Assembly (NCBI RefSeq): GCF_007565055.1
Contig: NC_044550.1
Location: forward strand, 91,976,174 to 92,040,173
Direction of reading: 5' to 3'
From: Rhinopithecus roxellana
Taxonomy: Eukaryota > Chordata > Mammalia > Primates > Cercopithecidae
Length of the DNA stretch: 64,000 nt
Shown here: positions 36,496 through 48,214 of the stretch, one piece after another
How the letters are laid out: the number at the start of each line of letters is the position of its first letter
Numbering within the stretch: position 1 is the stretch's first letter
Position numbers and translations under genes: made by a program
The notes under the pieces: generated by a model
What the model saw: the letters and a program-made list of their open reading frames with translations, nothing else
Told to the model about the DNA's origin: nothing
The model's database searches: none

Positions 36496-36577
36496 AGGGT
36501 AATACATAATTATTAAATATTAAATTATTAAATAATTTCTAATTTCCAAATTAGAAATATTAAATATGTATTACCCT
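36496..36577. repeat. 82 bp AT-rich quasi-palindrome
   Basis: The outer 13 bp arms agggtaatacata (36496-36508) and tatgtattaccct (36565-36577) are perfect. The inner 11 bp stem around a CC centre (36535-36545/36548-36558) is also perfect. The left arm has about 20 extra AT bases. Confidence 0.85.
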
Positions 36578-37949
36578 TTTAATAATTATTGATAGAAAAG
36601 GAAAACAACTAGCATGGTTAACACAGAAGAGTAGACATTTAGAAATTGTGCTCCCTTCCCCAAGTCCAAAAATAGCAGCAAGCAGGAAGGGAATAAGTTT
36701 TTGTTTGTTTATGTGGTTACTTTGATAGAATCATTTTCTCAAGTTAATTGACAGGCAGCATGAGATTAGCATAGCTAAAGAAAAGAAACAATTTCACTTC
36801 ATGCTCTGGGAGAACAGCATGAAATCTCCTCTGCTCTTCCTGTTCTAGACACGAAGAATATACTAAGGAACATGACAAAAATCCTTATTTATTGATATCT
36901 GTACATTATCTTCCTTCCCATGGATGCAGCGTCACTAGGGCTGTGCTGACTTTTGACTCAGAGTCATTCTAAGGGCAAGGAAAATCCATCTGGCCTTGTA
37001 GGGCCTGCAAGGATGCGGAATCACTGACGCCCAAACGTCTGCACCTGTAAAGCTGGCAATGCCTCTCCAAGTCACACAGAACTGAGGACAATGACATCTT
37101 ACACATCTGAGAGTACAACCGTCAGTTTTGAGTACATGATAAGTGCTAAAAATTATAGATTATATCAATTATGCTTAGTATAATATGTTTTTGTAAAGGC
37201 TGCAATTTGTTCTTATCTCTTTGAAATTATACTTTTATCCTTTCCTCCTATCCTCCAATAAAAAGTACCAATTCCCTCCAACACCAAAGATTCAATCAAA
37301 AGCATAAAAGGAAACCATGTTTTATCTTTTTGACATTTATTCTTAGAATTTGATTAGTTTGATTCCAATATAAGCCGAAATCTTAGAAACTCAAAGAATA
37401 AAAATGTATTGTTTTTATTTAGAATAAATTCCATTTGTATATTATAATGTATGTAGAAACTGTTTTTCCTCAAACTATTCAATAATTGCTAATAAACACA
37501 AATATTTTAGACAAATATTTTGTATTTAAAGCGTAAAAAAGATGTCAAAACTTCAGTTGTATTTAATATGCATATGTAATATGCATATATGAATCAAATT
37601 CAATGTGGAAAGCTGTCATGTTTATATTAATTATAAGTAGTGAAACTATGTATACGAAGGAATCCAAATTATCTTGGTTAAAGGTAGCCTGAACATAATT
37701 TAGAAAAAAAAACAACTTTAAACCTAAACTGTAATACCTACCTAATTTTCAAAAAGATAAAAAGTGTCAATTGTATTGTGTTATTTGAACTTTACTTAAG
37801 TGTACTACAGTTATATATAATAATGTAAGCTTACTATCTTTCAGGTACTAGTCTAGTTCTAGATATTCACTGGTACAAATACACTTACACACACCACATT
37901 AGAACATAGTGCGTTTAAAGAGCCATGATTATTGTAAATACAGGGGCAT
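36578..37949. other. Intron, nothing recognised
   Basis: No exon or confident repeat. 36880-37130 is less AT-rich than its surroundings. Confidence 0.4.
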
Positions 37950-38845
37950 TTTTTAAAAGAGTTTGGTTTTTAGCGTTTTAGGCTTACAGAAAATTGAGCA
38001 GAAATTACAGAGTTCCCATATACCCTTTCCCCCAAACACATGCAGATCTTCCCCAGCTATCAACATCCCACATCATAGTTACAATCGATGAAGAAATATT
38101 GAATACCATTATCACCCCAGATCCATAGTTCAACTTATGATGCTTTAAGTACACTAAAGTTCTTGGTGTTGTACTTTCTATGGATTCTGACAATTGTATA
38201 ATGGCATTTATCTACCATTATACTATAATTTACAGAACAGCTTTACTGCCCTAAAAATCCTCTGTGCTCCATCTATTCATCACTCCTTCTCCTGTAACCT
38301 TTGGCAACCACTGATTTTTTTTAATGTTTTCCACAGTTTTACCTTTTCTAGAATGTCATATAGTTGGAATCATACAGTATGGAGATTTTTTCAAACTGGC
38401 TTCTTTCACTTAGTAATATGAATGTTTGTTTCCAGCATGTCTTTTCATGGCTTGATAGCTCACTTCTTTTTAGAAATGAATAATATTCCATTGTATGAAT
38501 GTACCACAGTTTATCCATTCACCTGTTGAAGGGCAACTTGGCTGCTTCTAAGTTTTGGCAATTGTGGATAAAGCTGCTATAAACATCTGTGTGAAGGTTT
38601 CTGTGTATGGATTTAAGTTTTCAACTCATTTGAATAAACATCAAAAAGCATGATTGCTGCATGATATGGTAAGAATATATTTAGTTTTGTAGAAAGCTGT
38701 CAAAGTCTCCTCCAAAGTGGCTGTACCATTTTGTATTCCAGCAAGCAATGGGTGAAACTTCCTATTGCTCCATATCTTTGCCAGGATTTGATGTCGTCAG
38801 TATTTTGGGTTTTCATCAGTCTAATAAGTGTGTAGTGGTAGTTCC
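37950..38845 (-). mobile_element. Ancient L1 (L1M-like), antisense
   Basis: Order in antisense: ccctttcccccaaacacatg, ctttggcaaccactgatttt, agaatgtcatatagttggaa, aatattccattgtatgaatg, ccattcacctgttgaagggc and ccaaagtggctgtaccattt. About 0.9 kb of 3'UTR-like and ORF2 end sequence, heavily mutated. Confidence 0.82.
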
Positions 38846-39858
38846 TTTTGTTTTAGAGGGGATTATTTTAGTTTGTAAGTGATTATATTTTACAAGACCT
38901 TAGTTCCTTTATCCTGCCCTCGCTTTCTACACAGAGAAAATTTGATTTGGCTTAATTTATTATGGCCCTAAGCATTGTTGAATAGTTAAATAAAAAGTGA
39001 GTGAAAACATGATTAATTTGATTGACATGCTTACTGATTAATTTTGGGAATTAATCTTACTGGAAATAAAAGGGAAGTATTGTGAGTTAAAAATTAATTC
39101 CCCAAACACTTTACTACTTAGGATATAACTTGTCAATTATATGCCACATTGTAATTGGCAACTATCTCCCAATCTATCTAAGTAGTAGTAAAAAAATGGT
39201 TTGATATTCTAGTTCAGCAAATGTGATTATGTATTAGAATTTCAATAAAGATGTTCTAGTATCCAGGTGACTTTGCTCTTTTAACCCTGAGAGAATGTTA
39301 ATTAAAATGTTTCTGAGGGTTGTAATTATTTTCATCAAGTACAACACACTTGGATCATACGTGCAGCTTAGCTATTACTTCCTTTCTTCATCCCCTCCCA
39401 CCACTGCCACAAACACAAAAGCGAATCATAAAGATGCAGTGAACATTAGCAGAAAACACAACAAAATAAAACAAAGCATGATACAATGGTGAAATTGATG
39501 ATCTAGAATGTGTAGCAACCTAAATAAAAACCATAAATTTATCCCCCCCCCAAAATACAATTTAACATATTAGCTACCATAACTGGTCAAATGCATTATT
39601 TTAATGTTTAGTGAATTTAATAGTCTTTTAAATCATTATCCTTAGAGTAAAACTCAGGAAAATATAATACACTTCATATGAAAAGACATGCCTTTTATAG
39701 AATACATGAGAGCTAATGCTCTTAAGCAGTTTGTAAATTAAGTGATTTCCCTAATTATTTTTTTTTCCAGGTAACCTACCTATAAATAATTTGTACATGA
39801 CATGCAAGGCCTTCCATCTTCTCACAATACTACAATTGCTGGTAAAATTTAAATGCAT
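38846..39858. other. Intron, nothing recognised
   Basis: A short C run lies at 39543-39551. No exon or repeat identified. Confidence 0.4.
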
Positions 39859-39860
39859 TA

Positions 39861-40152
39861 TTCCTTCCTTCCTTCTTCCCTCCCTCCCTCCCTCCCTCCC
39901 TCCCTCCCTCCCTCCCTCCCTCCCTCCCTCCCTCCCTTCCTTCCTTCCTTCCTTCCTTCCTTCCTTCCTTCCTTCCTTCCTTCCTTCTTCCCTCCCTCCC
40001 TCCCTCCCTCCCTCCCTCCCTCCCTCCCTCCCTTCCTTCCTTCCTTCCTTCCTTCCTTCCTTCCTTCCTTCCTTCCTTCCTTCCTTCCTCTTTCTTCCTC
40101 TTTCTTTCTCTCTCTCTTTCTCTTTCTCTCTCTTTCTCTCTTTCTTCCTTTT
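39861..40152. repeat. About 290 bp pyrimidine tract: TTCC and CCCT tetranucleotides
   Basis: The order is short TTCC, CCCT (about 39877-39936), TTCC (about 39937-39986), CCCT (about 39988-40034), TTCC (about 40035-40088), then mixed CT to 40152. The CCCT+TTCC pair occurs twice, so the block was probably duplicated. On the transcribed (minus) sense it is GGAA/GGGA. It sits exactly where the A-tail of the adjoining antisense Alu should be. Confidence 0.97.
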
Positions 40153-40309
40153 GACAGATTTTCACTCTTGTCACCCAGGCTGGAGGGCAGTGGCATAGTG
40201 GCATGATCTTGGCTGACTGCAACCTCAGCCTCCTGGGTTCAAGGGACTCTCACGCCTCAGCCCCCAGAGTAGTTGGGATTATAGGTGTGTGCCACCATGT
40301 CTGGCTAAT
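40153..40309 (-). mobile_element. Alu, antisense, interrupted
   Basis: The 3' half of an Alu (gacagattttcactcttgtc to ccaccatgtctggctaatt) stops at 40309, where a second Alu starts. The rest of its 5' part is absent. Confidence 0.88.
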
Positions 40310-40606
40310 TGTTATTATTATTATTTGAGATGCTCTCTCACTTTGTCACCCAGGCTAGAGTGCAGTGGCGTGATCTCGGCTCACTGCAGTATCCATCTCC
40401 CAGATTCCAGCTATTCTCCTGCCTCAGCCTCCTAGGTAGCTGGGATTACAGGCACATGCCACCATGCCAGGCTAATTTTTGTCTTTTTAGCATAGACAGG
40501 GTTTTGCATGTTGGCCAGGCTGGTCTCGAACTCCTGACCTCAAGTGGTCCGCCCCACTCAGCCTCCCAAAGTGCTGAGATTACAGATGTGAGCCACCATG
40601 CCTTGC
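40310..40606 (-). mobile_element. Alu (AluS-like), antisense, next to another Alu
   Basis: It starts with a (TTA)n tail (gttattattattatt) and then a full Alu body to ccaccatgccttgcc. It lies head-to-tail with the Alu at 40153-40309. Confidence 0.9.
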
Positions 40607-40960
40607 CAATTATGTCTTATATATTATGCTTCATAGGACTTAACAGTTTTGATTGCAGCAGCCTGTGCTTTATAGACATTGTTAATGTTGATTTGTAATT
40701 CGTGAATTTATATTACTTTTGGGAGTAAAAATAAATGAAATACATTTTTTTAAATAAATTTGACCTTTAAAAAAAAACAGATTACAAAAAAGTAAATCTA
40801 TGATAGCATCAAATAGAGTCAAAAGATGCACGTGATTCTATTAAGAACAAATCTCTTAGTGCTCTTTAACACCAAATAATCTATTTTCTCCACTAATGTT
40901 TCACATCATTCAAATATGTGACTGCCAATGAGAAAGTTATTATTTCTATTCATGTTATAG

Positions 40961-41261
40961 AAGATATGCTATCCACCGGCAGGGCGCGGTGGTTCAAGGC
41001 TATAATCCCAGCACTTTGGGAGGCCTAGGCATGCCGATTATGAGGTCAGGAGATGGAGACCATCCTGGCTAACACGGTGAAATCTTGTCTCTACTAAAAA
41101 TACAAAAAATTAGCCAGGCGTGGTTGGGGGGGAGCGCCTGTAGTCCCACCTACTTGGGAGGCTGAGGCAGAAGAATGGCGTGAGTCCGGGAGGCGGAGCT
41201 TGCAGTGAGCCGAGATTGCGCCACTGCACTCCAGCCTGGGCGACAGAGCGAGACTCCCTCT

Positions 41262-41315
<54 letters not shown>

Positions 41316-41342
41316 AGAAAAAGAAAAAGATATGCTATCCAC
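40961..41342 (+). mobile_element. AluY with long A-tail
   Basis: Body from 40977 (cggcagggcgcggtgg). The tail is about 53 A plus agaaaaag. Perfect 16 bp target duplication aagatatgctatccac at 40961-40976 and 41327-41342. Confidence 0.95.
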
Positions 41343-41384
41343 ATCTATGAAATCATAGGCATAAAACAGATTTTTAACGCAATA

Positions 41385-41482
41385 CTTACACAGTAATCAT
41401 ATTGCCGCCACTGTTGTAGGTGTTTTACAGATTTTAACTAATTTAATCTTTATAATGACACTAAGAAGTAAATGTCATTTGC
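41385..41482 (-). mobile_element. MIR fragment, antisense
   Basis: tgttgtaggtgttttacaga, ttaactaatttaatctttat and gacactaagaagtaaatgtc resemble the central MIR in reverse. It is short. Confidence 0.5.
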
Positions 41483-44400
41483 CATAGCATATCTTTGAAA
41501 ACACAATAGACCCAAAATAGACTCAACATTTGACTTTACATGAAGATCTGAGGAACTTTTCACTATAGAATCATAAGCACATATCTCAAAAATAAATTCA
41601 AAAGTTTCTCAGGAGGTACGGAAACTACAAGGTGCATCCATTTGTCTTGCGTGAAAGTAGAGCTTTACTGTTGTTTTTTCTGCAAATTTACGTGAAATTC
41701 TGTCCAGGATTCAGTTTCAGGAGGACAGCCTTTCTACATGTAATCTGATATACATATTCAATAATAAATCACATCTTCTCTATCAATCTGCACTGGAACA
41801 GAAAGAACCTTTGGTTGATAAGGTTTTTTAATTTCTCCAAAAATTATTAGAGCAAGTAAATAATAATGAAAGGGATGACTCAACAAGACTGTCTAACTCT
41901 CATGGTTTTGTATTCATCTAACAATATAATTTATAGCTTCAAAAGTTGTAAATCAAATGATGACACAATTACAAGGCAAGTTTGATAAATGACAGCCATA
42001 GAGGAAAACTGCAATGCAGCTATATGAGAAATGTATATCAAGCAGCCATAAGGCATAATGTCTTGGTTTATACTAAACCCAGAAATGTACTTTTATAGTC
42101 TTCCTTAAGCATGAGGTTTAATGCTGACCTTATATATAGTTAAAGGTTGAGGTTCAAGTTAGTTTTTTTCTGAAGTGTTTTCCAAAGCTCTGGGACTTTT
42201 GGCCAGTTTGGTGTTAAAATACCTGCTTATGAACATAATTATATTTTGTTTTTCTTGTCAATGAATATATCTGTCAAGAGTTTACATATGCCTTGCCTCA
42301 ATATCTCAGTCATGCTTTGTCTCATTTATCACAAGAAAAATGCAAAAGTGGTCATGAATTACAGGATTTCCTCTACAGTTTATACATCTATATTCCTTAT
42401 ACATTCATTCTCTTTGACCAAACAAACAAGAGATAATACATTTATGAATGTGTATTGACCTCTGGGCTTGCCTTTATTCTATCAGATTTAACACCAAAAC
42501 AATTATTTCTAAAATGCATTATTTTATTCTATATAATTGTAAATATTAAAATACTAGCATATCATATTAAACATAATATCAACATTCATAGCCTTGTCAT
42601 TATTTTATGTTAGATGCTTTTATGTAGGCTCAATAGTTGCAGTGGGTTAACATATATATAACAATTCATAGCACGTTACAGTGGGAAGAAATATCTTGTA
42701 TGTAAGTGGGCAAAGTTGCCTTATCAGACCTTATACCAACTCAATAATAACATATAAATGAGTAATCTGAATAGATGTAACCTGCATACAGCCATGTCCC
42801 TTAGGTTGTCACAACTATTTGTTAACTGTAATTACTTATCTTAAGCACAGTCAACCTTTGAGAGACATTGTCCTGTAAGAGTCCTATGAGAGTTTTCATT
42901 TCAATCAGTCATAGCCTGGATGCTAGCCTTAATTCTTCCTAATTGTCCCCAAACCAACCAAATAAATACAAGTAATTCTACGAATCTGTGTCCCTCCAGG
43001 AAAGAGGACTACTCAGTGTTCTCAAGTAAGACTTGGTTCTGGTATATAGTTAAATTGTCAAGAGCAGATTTCTTCAGCTAGACATGTATCTACCATTCTC
43101 TACTATAGGATGATTCTTTGCAATATTTCCAAATAAAGTAACCTCTATTCTCCTATGAAATTTCAAACACCACCCATACAAATACTATGTATTAAGAACC
43201 TCTAGTATGTATAACCTATCTGTCAATGTCTATCACTTTTTTCTAGAAGATTATAAGTGCCAACATTAATTTATCAGTATTACACATCAGTATTCCACAT
43301 TGCATACTTCATATTTTTTATTCACCCACTTGCAAGATAAACAAATCAATGTTTAATTGTGCACTTTCTTATGACTATGCATCATGTTTTAACAATAGCT
43401 TATTATGACCTTGACCAAAGATATTAAGGAAGTAGAAAAGGTAGAGGTGAATAATAGGAGATAGAGTAAATTGATACTTGACATTTTCTACTTTAAGTGA
43501 CTGTGATGCCATCAATAGAAATTCAATTTCTAATGTTGATATTCAATATATATTCAGTAGATAAATATAACGAAAATGACACATTAATTTATAAATGAGA
43601 TGTTTAAGATAACTGTGGAATATCCTGGTAGAGGCCTTGATAAGAGAACAGAAAATATAATTTGGTAGCTTTGAAGCTCTAGTTTAGAAGAAAGGAAGTG
43701 CTTGATGAATTGAATTTGTGAGTAATTGGTGAGTGCTTGACAGTTGAAGCCATGATTGTAAATGAGATTGATAAAAGAGAACATTTGTAAAGTGTGAAGT
43801 GAAGGTCATTACGGTTGAATTATGACCGTGCACATTTTATAAGGAGTAATATTCCACAGACTACTTAAAAAGAGGTTGCTAAAACATTGATTAGTTTGAC
43901 GGAAGAAGAAATGAAGATGGTTTAGTCATTCAAGTTTAGATGCTAAAGTCTATTTCTTGATAAGGAAAAATATCATATAACTATTGCAAATTAGATGGAA
44001 AAATATGATGAAAAGAGATGTTGCTCTTCTTTGAAATAAAACATGTTTTCTGTAAAATCTAGCTGACATTTTGATTTTTACCATATGCAAGGATGTGTGT
44101 TTGAGTGCCTGTGTGTGCATACATACATAGAACAAAATCTGTGGTTATGCTGATAATAGTAGTGACAGTTCATGTAGAGATATATTCCTTTGATATGGGA
44201 TTGACATGTTCAGAAATAGTTTATAAGCTACATTAACAAAGAGGTTCAAGATAGCTTGTACTATGAATATTCGATTTTTCATTAATTTGCCTTTTCTCAA
44301 GTCACTTTTGTTGCAACTGAAAAGCATACAACTTATGAATATATTTAAGAAAAACATTCATTTAAAATGTGTGAAATTTCTAATGTCAGTAGGGAGATGC

Positions 44401-44515
44401 AAAATTTCTAATTTTCACCTTGTGCATCAACAGTAGAGGATAATTACTTAAGTATTTGCCCTTTTCATGTATGTTGTCAGATGAAAATGAATTGCAGAGC
44501 CTCGTTTTAAAGTTT
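41483..44515. other. 3 kb of intron without recognised features
   Basis: AT-rich. A weak L2-like feel at 43580-43800 is not strong enough to call. No exon. Confidence 0.4.
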
Positions 44516-44925
44516 CATTGGTTTTTAATTGACACATAATAATTGTACATCTTTATGGGTATGTTTCAGTACATGTATACATTGTGTAATGATCAAATCC
44601 GGGTAATTAGTATATCCATCACTTTAAAAACATATCATTTCTTTATGATGTGAACATTCAAAATCCTCTCTTCTTGCTATTTTGAAGTATACCATACATT
44701 ATTGCTGACTATGGTCACCTTATTGTGCAATAGAACACCAGAATTTATTCCTTCTATCTGTAACTTATACCCATTAACCAATCTTCCCATCTCTCTCCCT
44801 TCCAAGCCTGATGCTCCCCAGCCTCTGATAGCTATTCCACTATTGTACTCTCTACTTCTATGAGCTCAGCTTTTAAAGGATAACGTAAGAGGGAACACGC
44901 AGTATTTTGTCTTCTGTGACAAAGC
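44516..44925 (-). mobile_element. Old L1 3' end, antisense
   Basis: attgacacataataattgta, tgtaatgatcaaatccgggt, tactctctacttctatgagc and gggaacacgcagtattttgt follow an L1M 3'UTR in reverse. Confidence 0.8.
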
Positions 44926-44978
44926 CTTTGTTAGTAATTCAGTTTCACAGGTGAGTTGAAGAATTATTTCATAAAAAC

Positions 44979-45336
44979 ACTTTGAAACAACACCTGTGCA
45001 GAGCATCACAGCTCACGCCTGTGAACCCAACACTTTGGGAGGTAGAGGCAGGAGGATCTCTTGAGACCAAGAGTTCAAGACCAACCTGGACAATAATGTG
45101 AGACCCCGCCCCGTCACTCCAAAAATAAAATTTAAAAAAATTAGCTGAATGTGGTGATGTGTACCTGTAGTCTAAATTACTCAAGAGGCTGAGATGGGAA
45201 GATCGCTTGAGCCCAGAAGTTTGAGGTTACAGTGAACCATGATTGTGCTACTGCACTCCAGCCTGAGTGACAGTTCAAGACCCTGTCTCTAAAAGAAACA
45301 AAAATAAAAACAAAAATAAAACAATGCCTGGATTTC
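44979..45336 (+). mobile_element. Old Alu (AluJ-like)
   Basis: Diverged full-length Alu (agctcacgcctgtgaaccca; ctactgcactccagcctgag) with an (AAAAAT/C)n tail. Flanks aaacaacacctg and aaacaatgcctg suggest an aged target duplication. Confidence 0.88.
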
Positions 45337-47796
45337 AAAAGTTTCTAAGGAAACAGAAAAAGTAAGATTTTCCCTTCACATATACACCAGAATTGTTATT
45401 TAATTTCATTTATTGATTTAGTTACCTGTTTATGAACAGTGGAAAAAAATATCTTATTTTTGAAGATGACATAGATTAATATTCATATACCTATTTTTAT
45501 GTATTTGTATCTATACACTAATACAAAAATATATAGTTTAGTAATCTTTTATTTTCTTAAATTACATTTTTTTCTTCTTAGGCTCTATAATTAAAATAAC
45601 ATATGGTAGTTTATGATTGTCATTTTGTGTTAATTGGATGTTGTTTAGATCATATACTGATTCTTAGTATTTGGTAAATAAGTTTGGAGCAAGCAAAGAG
45701 ATGACTAAGTGTTGCCAATAAAAAAAAAAATCATTATTTATAGCATGGCTTTCTGGGTTTTCCCATTATAGCCTTTTGTTGCCTTTGAGGTATTTTATTA
45801 CCCTATAAATTTCAAATAACAGATAGAAAAAAAATTATTGTCTATAGATGTGCAAACGAATTCTGATGGGAAGAAATTCGATTGACTTTTATCTCCCTCA
45901 CTCCATGAAAAAGCCAGGTTCATATCTATTTGGAAATTCATTACCACAATTAGTTTTTCCATATACATTTGTGGCTGTTTGTCTTCTTTGAGCTGATTGT
46001 AACATCTGCCTAGTTGCTTTATAAATAATGAGCAAATTTAATATTTAACGTGTGTTCATTTGTATCCACATGATAGTCATGATTTTCCTTAAAAATTATT
46101 CTTTACCACTCTAAATACATCATTCCTTTGTTTAAGAAAAGAACAAAGGCCTAATAGTCAAACTGCTATTACATGATATATAAGTAAATGTACAGAAGTG
46201 AATTCACAAAGATCAATTTGAATATACTTTCAATAAGTTCAGCCAAGTATGTAAAATGAAAAGGTAATCCAGATAGAAAGCATATAAAGCACATTTTTGT
46301 TTTAATTTTTTCTTTATTGCTACACAAAATAAGCTTCAAAAAAGTGCAGCTAAGTAACTGAATTAATTTCCACCTTTCTAAACATGTATATTTATACTAC
46401 CAGTTTACACTAAACAGGATGTTATTATTTTTATTATTGCAACATCCTCTCAAGGAGAAAATGCTGTCACTTTGTGTTATGATGGAGAAATAATAGGTAG
46501 GAATTTTTACAAGGCCATAGAGTAAACAAAAATATCAGGATCTGGCTTCTGTTATTTCCTGAAGACATAATGTTTTGATTGTTTAGATTCAAAATATCTT
46601 TTTCAAATTGCCATACACTTCTAACATGGTAGGTAAGACTTTACAGCATCTTCCTGTGAATTAAGAAAGGTATCCACCTGAGTCTACACAACACTGGGTC
46701 CAAAGCTATGGGGGCAAGTACTGCCTTTGAGGAAAGAAGAAAGCATTGCTACCCTCCAGTGAATACAAACCTACCCTAGGGTGTCTAGCTTGACAAGTGC
46801 AGGGCAGCCTGGATTGCAGCGCCACTTATGTGCTGCCTTGACCAGGTGCCTTTGCACAGTGTACAGTGTTACAGTAATCCTCCTTCATCATTTTCATACT
46901 AGGAAGAAAGCTGTTTATTACGAATTCTAATGAGGGCTTTTTCATGAGGATGCATCTACTATTTTATATGACCATATATATTATTGTACCATGGTGTTGC
47001 ATAGCTAATGAAAAGAGATCAGCTAATAACATTTAAAATAGTAATGAAAATATTGTGAACATCCTGCTTTAAAACAATTATTAAAGAAAAAAAATTGTTA
47101 GACAAGTAAACCAGAGACACAGTTTAAATGGAAATGGTGTCAGATTTAGTCAATATCATGCTCACTTATGAAAGTGCTTTCTGAATATTTCACTTTTTTC
47201 TCATTCATAGCATGTATTTTGTACTAACATTCTAAAGACAGGAGCACTTGATCCCACGGACTAATTCCTGCTATTATCTGATCATGGCACCCTAAAAAAC
47301 TGACAGTATTTGGGCTCATATTCAGTATGTGACTTATGACCATGTCCCTAGCACGAATCCATCTTTTTGAAAGTTTGCCAGATCTAGAGACAAAACAGCA
47401 AGATACATGAGGCATGATCTGCATTTGTATCATATTTTAATGACCCTACAAATCATCCTTAAATGATCTTTCCCAGACTTGGTCCCAGAGAAGCAAAGAA
47501 AAATTTAGCACTAAATTTGTGAAAAGATGGCAAGCATTTGAGAAGTCCAAAGAATTAGGTAGATAGGAAAATTGTACCATAAAAGAAAAAAAAAAATGGG
47601 AAGTGAAAAATGAAGGGAGGGTGATGGAGAGAAAAGAAAGTGAGCAAAAGAGATCATCTACACACTAAGGAATAAACTTGTTTCACAAATAATGTGTTTT
47701 TCTCCCTTTCTTTATAAGAAATATTGGTAAAGAACAATTTGAGACAGTAATTTCAAATATCTTAAATTACAGATTAAAACAAAATTAATCTATAGC
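45337..47796. other. 2.5 kb of intron without recognised features
   Basis: No exon with splice sites. 46660-46900 is less AT-rich and lacks repeats; its role is unknown. Confidence 0.4.
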
Positions 47797-48000
47797 TGGT
47801 TTTGGCAAACACTTTTTGTAAAGGATCACAGGGTAAATATTTTAGGCTTCCTGGCCCACATCGTCTTTGTCATCACTACTCAGATGTGCTGTTGTAGGGC
47901 AAAAACAGCCATCAGTCATACATAAACCAATGGGCATGGCTGTGTTCCAATAATAGGTTATTTACAATAGCAGGCTGTGGGGCATAGTCTTCTGACCTCA
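47797..48000. mobile_element. hAT-Charlie-type (MER58-like) remnant
   Basis: ggcaaacactttttgtaaag, gggtaaatattttaggcttc and catggctgtgttccaataat follow the common primate element that begins GGCAAACTTTTTCTGTAAAG. The subfamily name is from memory. Confidence 0.65.
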
Positions 48001-48214
48001 GATTTATATAATAATGGTAGGACATAGGTGGGTATCAGTATAAAATTCATTAACATTATTCCTGGGTTATTCTTTGGTGAGAGCAGTCTGATCTGATTTG
48101 CTGACATATTAAGTGCAGTTTCTGAGAATGAGTGAAAATCGTGTAGCTATAGATACATTCAATGCTGAATTCCAAGACAGCATTGCTTTCATTATTGTCT
48201 TGACTGAAAAGATC

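Noticed and set aside
39791..40222. Open frames of 112-135 codons rich in Pro-Ser-Leu or Glu-Gly-Arg
   Set aside because: They are translations of the TTCC/CCCT simple repeat in multiple frames, not genes.
43580..43800. L2-like fragment
   Set aside because: Only a loose resemblance; too diverged to support by eye.
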